Made by a program: the position numbers and the translations under genes. From NCBI GenBank assembly GCA_018623995.1, contig JAAZUV010000091.1, forward strand, positions 1 to 5,991: a stretch of DNA of 5,991 nt, given 5' to 3'. The DNA comes from Methanobacteriota archaeon (GTDB lineage Archaea; Thermoplasmatota; Poseidoniia; Poseidoniales; Poseidoniaceae). Shown one piece after another: positions 1 through 5,991 of the stretch (the stretch's first letter is position 1; each line of letters opens with the position of its first letter). The notes beneath the pieces were generated by a model. The model worked only from the letters and a program-made list of their open reading frames with translations. It did no database searches and was not told where the DNA came from.

Positions 1-720
1 GATATCTCTGAAATTCAATGCTTCTGGCTCACAAACAGTGAAGGGAAAGGAGTATTGGAGCCAAGTTTGGAGAAACTCAATCATTTCACAGAGGCATTAA
101 TCTCATCGGAACATGGTCTTCTTTTCATTGAGGGTTTTGAGTGGTTGGTTTCGATTCATGGCTTTGAGGCCGTTCATTCCATGTTGCGCTCGTTGGCTGA
201 AAAAGTAGCGATGAGTCGTTGGTCAATCTATATTTCATTATACGAATCAAGTTACAATCGACAAGAGTTGTCGAGAATCTTGAGAGAAGCACCGCTCCTT
301 GAATTCAAATCCAATGAAGTGTCTATTCAAAATGAGAGTACTAAGACATCTCAAACCCGCGGGAGCATCAAAGAAAAGACCCTTGAGATGGATTTGAATG
401 TGGATGGATCCCCAAAACTTGTACTGTTGACAAAGCTTCCACGCAGTGGATTTTCCAAACAAATACTGCAGCGCCGTATCCTTCAATGGAGAAGAATGGG
501 CCTTGACACCTCAGATATTGAAGCGAGTTTGTATTCTACGAACGTGGAATCGATGTATTCAGAGTACACCATGATTGAAGAAAAGATCCGTCGAGCGACG
601 GAACTGGAACGCTATGTTGTTGCAAACATCAGCGACACACAAGAACGAGCAATTGCTCTCTTTCGCATACGCCAACTCACCGGACTTGACCAGCTTGAGA
701 AGCAGTACTTCTCAGAGTGA
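1..720 (+). CDS. DUF835 domain protein, 5'-partial (C-terminal 239 residues)
   Basis: The frame is open from base 1 to the TGA at 718-720. A TTG at 55 could be taken as a start, but the 18 codons before it contain no stop and encode a WLT-type strand (CFWLTN, visible residues 7-12) expected inside the DUF835 fold, so the gene begins left of the window. Visible residues about 1-101 match the DUF835 pattern: WLT; a Pro-x-Leu-Glu-x-Leu helix start (P21, L23, E24, L26); a hydrophobic strand ending in the hallmark EGFEWLV (43-49); then HGFEAV (53-58) and the following helix and strand. A polar, Ser/Thr-rich linker (about 105-130) leads to a basic stretch with LQRRILQWRRMG (156-167) and then charged, probably helical sequence to the end. 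No membrane segment is visible. DUF835 has no established biochemical function; signalling or protein-interaction roles would be guesses. The gene converges on hutH and overlaps its 3' end by 9 bases. Family assignment is fairly secure; the role is unknown. Confidence 0.8.
   Translation, partial: DISEIQCFWLTNSEGKGVLEPSLEKLNHFTEALISSEHGLLFIEGFEWLVSIHGFEAVHSMLRSLAEKVAMSRWSIYISLYESSYNRQELSRILREAPLLEFKSNEVSIQNESTKTSQTRGSIKEKTLEMDLNVDGSPKLVLLTKLPRSGFSKQILQRRILQWRRMGLDTSDIEASLYSTNVESMYSEYTMIEEKIRRATELERYVVANISDTQERAIALFRIRQLTGLDQLEKQYFSE
696..714. terminator. Possible bidirectional hairpin at the convergent gene ends
   Basis: TGAGAAG (696-702) and CTTCTCA (708-714) are perfect reverse complements separated by a 5-base loop. 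The structure sits on the junction of two convergent genes: the right arm contains the hutH stop (712-714), and the DUF835 stop follows at 718-720. Neither strand has a long T tract next to it (only TTT at 721-723 on the + strand), so a classical intrinsic terminator is not shown. A seven-pair stem can also arise by chance in coding sequence. Position is the main argument. Confidence 0.3.
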
Positions 721-2271
721 TTTGCGCAGTGGAGATTCAAGCATTGATTGAATAACGGACAACCAACTCGATGATGTGAATTCAGTTGCTATCGTTTGAA
801 TCTCTTCACTCGTATTGCGATCTTTAAAACCAGGGAGTACAACATTGTTCATGCAACGAATCAAAGTTTCAATGCATGTCGACGATGGTTTCTCGATGAA
901 TTGGATGGCCCTATGTGCCACAAATGCTTCACAAGCAAGTACTTCCCTGCAACGTTGAATGGCTTCCAGTAAATTCCAACTTGCAGTTGCACCCATGCTC
1001 ACATGGTCTTCCTGACCAGCGGATGTTGTTGTAGAAAAAGCGGTACGTGGATTCGCATGACCTCGCAATTCCCCAAGAGAAGCTGCAGCAACATATTGCA
1101 CAATCATCAGACCAGATTCTAGGCCAGGATTTTCAGCCAAGAAAGGCCGTAATGCCCGTCGATCTGGATCTAGCATCTGGTCGATTCGACGTTCACTTAT
1201 CGCGGACAATTCAAACAAACCTAGACTCATCGCATCTGCTACGAGAGCGAGAACCTCAGCATGGAAGTTGCCTTGAGATACAACTTCATGTGACCCTGGA
1301 TTCTCGGGCGTTGGAAAGATGAGAGGATTGTCTGTGGAGGAATTCAATTCAATGGAAACAGTCTCTATCAATTTTTGAAAAGACTCCTGGACTGGACCAT
1401 GTACTTGTGGTATGCACCGGAACGAATAGGGGTCTTGAACACGATTACAATCGGTATGATGTTGAAGGATTTTCGAGTCCGACAGAATCTCGACCATTCT
1501 TGATGCTACGAAGAGTTGGCCTGAGTGTGGACGAGTCTGATGTATCCTGTCATCGAATGGGGTAAGTGTTGATTCAGTTGCATCGATTGACATGCCGGCA
1601 ACAATATCGGCGTATGTGAGCAACTGTCTCAACTGTTCAACAGCAATGGCAAGCATGCCTGTGATGAGACTTGTACCATTGATAAGCGACAAACCATCTT
1701 TTGCTCTCAGGCTTAGCGGTGCTAATTCACATTCTCGAAGTGCGTCCATGGCATCGATTACTTGCCCATTGTACTCAACTGGTCCTTCGCCGACAAGAGC
1801 ACATGCCAAATGCGATAACGGCGCAAGGTCACCACTTGCGCCAAGACTGCCGATACGTGGAACGATTGGGTGAATCCGTTTGTTGAGGAACGCTTGCAAT
1901 TGCAAGACAACATCAGGATGGCATCCAGAGTGGCCTTTGACAAGTGAGTTGAGTCGAACACACATCATAGAGCGGACAATTTCAGTTGAAAGATTAGGAC
2001 CGATTCCTGTAGCGTGAGAACGAATTAAGTTCAGTTGAAGTTGTTCAACTTCGTTATGACTCACCTGTGTATGAACGAGTGAACCAAATCCAGTATTGAT
2101 GCCGTAGACTGTTTCATCACCTTGTATGATTCGATCAACGACGTTTCGAGCAATCTTTACTCGCTGCATTGCATCATCTGAAATTTCAACGAGTGCATTC
2201 CCGTATGACACATCAAAGACGTCCAACGTATTCAACGTTGTACCATCAAGTGTCACAGTTCGGCTACGCAT
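712..2271 (-). CDS. hutH: Histidine ammonia-lyase
   Basis: HutH removes ammonia from L-histidine to give trans-urocanate, the first step of histidine degradation; the enzyme is a cytosolic homotetramer. The 519-residue protein is near the usual length of about 510. The Ala-Ser-Gly triad that cyclises into the MIO electrophile is A145-S146-G147, within GSLGASGDLAPLSH. Other family active-site positions are present: Y56 in VYGINTGFG, H86 in RSHATG, N198 in LINGT, Y283 and R286 in QDPYSFR, and E421 in GQEDHVSMG. These agree with bacterial HutH rather than with phenylalanine or tyrosine lyases, so histidine specificity is likely. The ATG at 2271 is chosen because MRSRTVTLDG matches the family N-terminus and a GGAG lies 9 bases upstream. 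An in-frame start at 2316 would add 15 unrelated residues and lie inside hutU. The gene follows hutU after one base and is probably co-transcribed. Nothing suggests loss of function. Confidence 0.97.
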   Translation of the reverse strand: MRSRTVTLDGTTLNTLDVFDVSYGNALVEISDDAMQRVKIARNVVDRIIQGDETVYGINTGFGSLVHTQVSHNEVEQLQLNLIRSHATGIGPNLSTEIVRSMMCVRLNSLVKGHSGCHPDVVLQLQAFLNKRIHPIVPRIGSLGASGDLAPLSHLACALVGEGPVEYNGQVIDAMDALRECELAPLSLRAKDGLSLINGTSLITGMLAIAVEQLRQLLTYADIVAGMSIDATESTLTPFDDRIHQTRPHSGQLFVASRMVEILSDSKILQHHTDCNRVQDPYSFRCIPQVHGPVQESFQKLIETVSIELNSSTDNPLIFPTPENPGSHEVVSQGNFHAEVLALVADAMSLGLFELSAISERRIDQMLDPDRRALRPFLAENPGLESGLMIVQYVAAASLGELRGHANPRTAFSTTTSAGQEDHVSMGATASWNLLEAIQRCREVLACEAFVAHRAIQFIEKPSSTCIETLIRCMNNVVLPGFKDRNTSEEIQTIATEFTSSSWLSVIQSMLESPLRKSL

Positions 2272-2272
2272 T

Positions 2273-4282
2273 TTAATCGTCTCCAAATAAATCATCCAAC
2301 AGGTTGTCATCGACAACTTTTGGGACCGTTACACGCATCTGTGGGTTGATGTCCATCGCACGTTCAATCGATTTGATTGCACCTGAATTCCGAGCCCAAG
2401 CACGCCGAGCAACACCATTGGTGACGTCCCAATGCAGCATTGATTGTAGGCGTCGTTCTGAATCAGAAGAGCCGTCGATAACCATTCCAAAACCTCCGTT
2501 TGAAACTTCTCCCCAGCCAACGCCTCCTCCGTTGTGCAAACTTACCCAGGTAGCACCACGCATGGCATCGCCAACGAAGTTGTGAACCGACATATCCGCT
2601 GTCCATTTTGAACCATCGCGAATGTTCGCAGTTTCACGATATGGCGAGTCAGTACCACTGACATCATGGTGATCACGACCAAGAATGATTGGTGCGCTAA
2701 TACGACCTTCTGCAATCGCTTTGTTCATGGCAAGAGCGATGCGTGTGCGCCCTTGCTCGTCAGCATACAGAATACGGGCTTTGGAGCCGACGACGAGTTG
2801 ATGTTCTTCTGCTTCCCGAATCCAACGAAGATTGTCTTGAATTTGCTGTTTCACGTCTGCATCAGATTCCACTTCATACATTTGCGAGAGTACTTCCTCC
2901 GCGATTCGGTCTGTTTCTCTAAGGTCTGCGTCCAATCCCGATGAGCAGACCCAGCGGAATGGGCCAAATCCTCGATCAAAACACAGTGGACCCATGATGT
3001 CCTCCACGTACGATGGATATCGATATACGCCATCCCGAACAAAAATATCAGCACCAGCGCGACCTGATTCGAGGAGGAATGCGTTACCGTAGTCCCAGAA
3101 GAACATTCCATTATCCACACGATTGTTGATTGCGGCAACGTGTCTGCGTAGAGACGCTTGGACCAAATCCTTGAATTCCTCAGGCTTTTCATGCATCAGT
3201 TCTTGCGATTCTTCAAATGACAATCCAGCAGGAAAATAACCACCCTGATACGGGTTGTGTAGAGACGTTTGGTCACTTCCTAGGTGAATGAAGACATCAC
3301 GTTCAACGATTCGCTCCCATAAGTCAACGATGTTCCCGACATAGCCAATGGATGTTCCAATCTTCTGTTGTGATGCTGCAACCATTTTGTCAATCGCTTC
3401 ATCAAGATCGTATGCAAGGTGCTCCACCCAACCTTGCTTGTGTCTTTTTTCAGCAGCGATAGAGTTCGATTCAGCAACAATACACGCTGCACCGGCAATG
3501 ACAGCAGCTTTCGCTTGAGCTCCTGACATGCCTCCTAAACCAGATGTAACAAAACACAGACCACCCAAATCACTGTCAGATGAAACTCCGAATTTCATGC
3601 GTGCAGCGTTCATGAGCGTAATTGTTGTACCATGTACAATTCCCTGTGGTCCGATGTACATGTACGATCCTGCAGTCATTTGCCCGTATTGGGTAACACC
3701 CATTGCGTTGAGTCGTTCATAATCGGTGGTCGTGGAGTAATTTGGAATCATCATACCATTGGTTACAACAACTCGTGGAGCATCCTTGTTCGATGGAAAT
3801 AAGCCGAGAGGATGTCCAGAATACATGACAAGTGTTTGTTCATCCGTCATTTCTGATAGATAATTCATTACCAACCGATATTGAGCCCAATTCTGGAAGA
3901 CTGCCCCATTGCCACCGTACGTAATCAATTCATTCGGAAATTGAGCAACACGAGGATCGAGATTGTTGTCGATCATGAGCATGATACCGGCAGCTTGCAT
4001 CGATGTGGCTGGATAATCGTGAATTGAGCGTGCATGTATATTGAAATCTGGCCGGAATCGATGCATGTAAATTCGGCCGTATGTTCGTAATTCCTCCAAA
4101 AATTCCTTCGAGAGCACACTATGATGTTCAGCGTCAAAGTATCGAAGAGCATTCTGAAGTGCCAATCGCTCCTCAGAAGGCGTCAGGATTTGCTTCCGAA
4201 TAGGAGCGTGGTCAACATTCGGGTCAAGACCAGGGTGTGGTGGCAAGTTCTTAGGCAAGCCACGATACAGTTCGTCCGACAT
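2273..4282 (-). CDS. hutU: Urocanate hydratase, long form
   Basis: HutU adds water to urocanate to give 4-imidazolone-5-propionate, the second step of histidine degradation, using tightly bound NAD+ as an electrophile; it is cytosolic. The 669-residue protein carries urocanase signatures throughout: TYGGNG (121-126), VMYSGHPLG (152-160), YGQMTAGSYMYIGPQG (199-214), the Gly-rich GLGGMSGAQAKAA of the NAD-binding core (248-260), LGSDQTS (334-340), FGPFRWVCSSG (439-449), GRDHHDVSGTDSPYRET (535-551) and SLHNGGGVGWGEV (581-593). Typical bacterial HutU proteins are about 550-560 residues. This one is near the roughly 676 of animal UROC1 and resembles it over most of the length, so it is the long subtype, also known to me from Bacteroidetes. 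The ATG at 4282 matches the family N-terminus (MSDELYRGLP...HAPIRK) with a weak GGGG at 4291-4294 upstream. A start at 4366 would add 28 mostly hydrophobic residues unlike the family. It is the first gene of a hutU-hutH operon, divergent from the S15 hydrolase. Confidence 0.96.
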   Translation of the reverse strand: MSDELYRGLPKNLPPHPGLDPNVDHAPIRKQILTPSEERLALQNALRYFDAEHHSVLSKEFLEELRTYGRIYMHRFRPDFNIHARSIHDYPATSMQAAGIMLMIDNNLDPRVAQFPNELITYGGNGAVFQNWAQYRLVMNYLSEMTDEQTLVMYSGHPLGLFPSNKDAPRVVVTNGMMIPNYSTTTDYERLNAMGVTQYGQMTAGSYMYIGPQGIVHGTTITLMNAARMKFGVSSDSDLGGLCFVTSGLGGMSGAQAKAAVIAGAACIVAESNSIAAEKRHKQGWVEHLAYDLDEAIDKMVAASQQKIGTSIGYVGNIVDLWERIVERDVFIHLGSDQTSLHNPYQGGYFPAGLSFEESQELMHEKPEEFKDLVQASLRRHVAAINNRVDNGMFFWDYGNAFLLESGRAGADIFVRDGVYRYPSYVEDIMGPLCFDRGFGPFRWVCSSGLDADLRETDRIAEEVLSQMYEVESDADVKQQIQDNLRWIREAEEHQLVVGSKARILYADEQGRTRIALAMNKAIAEGRISAPIILGRDHHDVSGTDSPYRETANIRDGSKWTADMSVHNFVGDAMRGATWVSLHNGGGVGWGEVSNGGFGMVIDGSSDSERRLQSMLHWDVTNGVARRAWARNSGAIKSIERAMDINPQMRVTVPKVVDDNLLDDLFGDD
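2281..2284 (-). promoter_or_regulatory. Ribosome binding site of hutH inside the end of hutU
   Basis: On the - strand GGAG lies 9 bases before the hutH ATG (2271-2269). It is formed by the Gly and Asp codons near the end of hutU (LFGDD-stop). The hutU TAA (2275-2273) and hutH ATG are one base apart, an arrangement that favours translational coupling. It also decides the hutH start in favour of 2271. Confidence 0.5.
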
Positions 4283-4384
4283 AAATGACGCCCCTACAAC
4301 ACACCCAATCAACCGAAGGACTTGAGTATTATTCATTGTGCAGCAGTCCGACGGATTGAAGAACATGCGCTGTGTGTCGCAAGC
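4283..4384. promoter_or_regulatory. Divergent intergenic region between hutU and the S15 hydrolase gene
   Basis: These 102 bases separate two genes transcribed away from each other and must hold the start signals for both, unless the + strand gene starts earlier. The only notable AT-rich core is TATTATT at 4327-4333 (AATAATA on the other strand). If used as a TATA-like element it would place transcript starts near 4357 on the + strand and near 4303 on the - strand, giving leaders of about 20-30 bases. It fits the archaeal TATA consensus poorly and I see no clear BRE. No convincing operator palindrome or RNA gene was found. No Shine-Dalgarno site precedes the ATG at 4385. Confidence 0.35.
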
Positions 4385-5991
4385 ATGACGAACGACATTG
4401 AGTCAGATGCCATCTTGCTTGATGTCGAAAAGGATATTTCCAAATCATTCAATGCGGTGCTTGGAGCAACGATTGCGGTGTGCATTGTATTTTTGTTCCT
4501 ATCTGCAAATTTTGGCAACGCAGTCACACAAATCACTGGAGATGATAATTCCTCGAGCGGAGAATATGTCCCGTTATGGGAACGTTATTTGCAGGATTAC
4601 AGTACGGATGGACCACATGGATACGTACTGGAGACTGGCACGTATCAGATGTTAGAAACGCCCAATGAATGGAATTCAACGCATCATTTTGTTGAATACG
4701 AACTACCGCTTGAAGAAGGCGGTGCAGCACCAAATGGGCTCATCAGCCTAGCCGTTTGGAGACCCGATGTTGAAGATGGAGTGAAAGTACCCGTCATAGC
4801 TGAGATTGGGCCCTACTTCCAAGAACCATCGGTTCAAACACCAACAATTGAAGTTCCGGGAAGTTGGCTTGGTTCGATGATTATCGATCAAATCTTACCA
4901 CATGGATATGCCTTTGCGCAGATTTCCGTATCTGGTACAGGTAGGTCAAATCATTGCATGGATTTGATGGGTAACGCAGAACAATTGGGGAACGATGCCG
5001 CTGTACGCTGGTTGGCTGAACAAAATTGGAGCAATGGAAATGTTGGTTTGATTGGAAAATCCTATGATGGATCGACGCCATGGCAAGCAGCTATGTTCGG
5101 AAATGAACATGACTACCTCAAGACAATCGTACCAATTTCTGGACTCATTGGCGTAAAAGAGTTGATGTGGAGAAACGGTAGCGCTGAGGCACGTGCACCA
5201 ATTATGCACAACGGTGTTTATGGTTCATATGGCATCGATGGCGATGAAGAAGATTACCAAAACATATGCCCAGACTATTTGATTGGACCGGGAACTGGAA
5301 CGTCGGCCTACTTATTGGGTTCGGAAGTTTTCGGTGACTACTGGGCTGAGCGATATTTCCTCGACCGGGTTCTCGAAAACTATCAAGGGTCAGTCTACCT
5401 CATTCAAGGAATGCACGATTGGAATGTCGACCCGCACATGGCTGTACCGACCATGAATGCGCTCATTGATGCTGGTATCGAAGCAAAAGGATTGTTTGGA
5501 CAATGGGATCACGACTATCCAGACCGCCCTGAACAATTGTTTGAACGCAGTGATTTGGGTGGCAGAGGCGGTGAAGCATTCCCTGAAATGATTCGGTACG
5601 ATTGGATGCAAGACCTACTCGAATGGTTCGAGTATTATCTTCAAGAGCGCGGACCTCAACCTGGACAGTGGATAGAGGTGCAAGACAACTATGGTGAGTG
5701 GCGAATTGAATCTCGCTACCCTCCAGCTGATGCTACAGAATGGGTTGCTTCACTTGGTGGAGAGTTGTCCAACGTTGGCGGTTCACTGACCATTCTCCCA
5801 GATGCTTCGTCAGGACCCGTATGGGAGACAGAGCCACTCACTGAAACACTACGTGTTGTCGGCACGCCTAGACTGCACGTCGACGTTACAACAGCAAGCG
5901 TCGGCGGACAAATTTACGCACTCCTCGAAGATTGTTTCGAAGGATCATGCATTCACGTTGGCCATGCTATCATGGATCTGCGATACCATGC
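4385..5991 (+). CDS. Membrane-anchored S15-family hydrolase (X-Pro dipeptidyl-peptidase / CocE-like), 3'-partial
   Basis: The frame is open from the ATG at 4385 to the right edge (535 codons plus two bases), so the C-terminus is missing. An acidic N-terminus (1-24) precedes one hydrophobic segment at about 24-41, an uncleaved anchor or signal sequence that would place the rest outside the cell. The alpha/beta-hydrolase domain (about 100-400) has the family features: Y144 in IGPYF (oxyanion tyrosine of CocE relatives), SGTGRS (183-188), nucleophile S226 in GKSYDG (224-229), acid D345 in GMHDWNV (342-348) and H376 in GQWDH (372-376). A helical cap probably lies between S226 and D345. From about 420 the sequence turns into the beta-rich C-terminal domain (PepX_C), with a WETEPL motif at 480-485. 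Family members cleave X-Pro dipeptides or act on esters and amides; motifs alone cannot tell which. The start is uncertain: no Shine-Dalgarno site is visible and the frame is open upstream to 4289 (TTG at 4322), but the ATG gives a normal anchor topology. Confidence 0.88.
   Translation, partial: MTNDIESDAILLDVEKDISKSFNAVLGATIAVCIVFLFLSANFGNAVTQITGDDNSSSGEYVPLWERYLQDYSTDGPHGYVLETGTYQMLETPNEWNSTHHFVEYELPLEEGGAAPNGLISLAVWRPDVEDGVKVPVIAEIGPYFQEPSVQTPTIEVPGSWLGSMIIDQILPHGYAFAQISVSGTGRSNHCMDLMGNAEQLGNDAAVRWLAEQNWSNGNVGLIGKSYDGSTPWQAAMFGNEHDYLKTIVPISGLIGVKELMWRNGSAEARAPIMHNGVYGSYGIDGDEEDYQNICPDYLIGPGTGTSAYLLGSEVFGDYWAERYFLDRVLENYQGSVYLIQGMHDWNVDPHMAVPTMNALIDAGIEAKGLFGQWDHDYPDRPEQLFERSDLGGRGGEAFPEMIRYDWMQDLLEWFEYYLQERGPQPGQWIEVQDNYGEWRIESRYPPADATEWVASLGGELSNVGGSLTILPDASSGPVWETEPLTETLRVVGTPRLHVDVTTASVGGQIYALLEDCFEGSCIHVGHAIMDLRYH

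Noticed and set aside
55..57. TTG as the start of the DUF835 gene
   Set aside because: The frame stays open to base 1 and the upstream codons encode a family-typical strand, so the TTG is internal.
735..753. ATTCAA / TTGAAT inverted repeat downstream of the DUF835 stop as a terminator
   Set aside because: The stem is short and AT-rich with no following T tract, and it lies in hutH coding sequence; the hairpin at 696-714 is the better candidate.
2224..2240. Inverted repeat CAACGT / ACGTTG as an operator
   Set aside because: It is a 6-base match inside the hutH coding region, explained by repeated Thr-Leu codons.
2272..2316. Fifteen-residue N-terminal extension of HutH
   Set aside because: It lies within hutU, does not resemble HutH N-termini, and the ATG at 2271 has a ribosome binding site and fits the family.
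4283..4366. 28-residue N-terminal extension of HutU with a hydrophobic stretch (possible signal peptide)
   Set aside because: Urocanase is cytosolic, the family N-terminus aligns with the ATG at 4282, and the extension would use up most of the divergent promoter region.
4322..4384. Upstream TTG start for the S15 hydrolase
   Set aside because: It would overlap the likely promoter core, the AAGGA before it is only one base away, and the added residues look unlike an anchor preamble. It cannot be fully excluded.
4398..5611. Short open frames on both strands across the right third of the window
   Set aside because: They are shadows of the long + strand S15 hydrolase gene, whose frame carries all the family motifs.

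Overview
The window looks like an ordinary stretch of a euryarchaeal genome, most likely a marine Thermoplasmata-type lineage such as Poseidoniales (Marine Group II). The arguments are indirect: a DUF835-family protein, which is essentially an archaeal family; a membrane-anchored S15-type peptidase, of the kind common in protein-degrading marine archaea; compact gene packing; moderate GC; and weak or absent Shine-Dalgarno sites. No rRNA, tRNA or marker protein is present, so this placement is an inference.

Layout from left to right: (1) the 3' part of a DUF835 protein gene on the + strand, open through the left edge and ending at 720; (2) hutH, histidine ammonia-lyase, on the - strand (712-2271), whose stop overlaps the DUF835 gene tail to tail; (3) hutU, urocanate hydratase, on the - strand (2273-4282), one base upstream of hutH; (4) a 102-base divergent intergenic region holding the only obvious promoter space; (5) a long + strand gene from about 4385, open through the right edge, for an N-terminally anchored alpha/beta hydrolase of the X-Pro dipeptidyl-peptidase / CocE (S15) family.

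hutU and hutH form a two-gene operon for the first two steps of histidine catabolism: HutH deaminates histidine to urocanate, and HutU hydrates urocanate to imidazolone propionate. The later hut genes (hutI and hutG or hutF) are not here, and the convergent DUF835 gene closes the operon after hutH. The divergent peptidase would act outside the cell on peptides or esters, so the two divergent units together suggest peptide and amino-acid use. This link rests on proximity only.

I see no mobile element, CRISPR array, RNA gene or clearly novel multi-gene system. The most interesting points are the long, animal/Bacteroidetes-style urocanase in an apparently archaeal context, the hairpin lying exactly on the convergent stop codons, and the two edge-truncated genes that simple ORF calling would shorten or miss.
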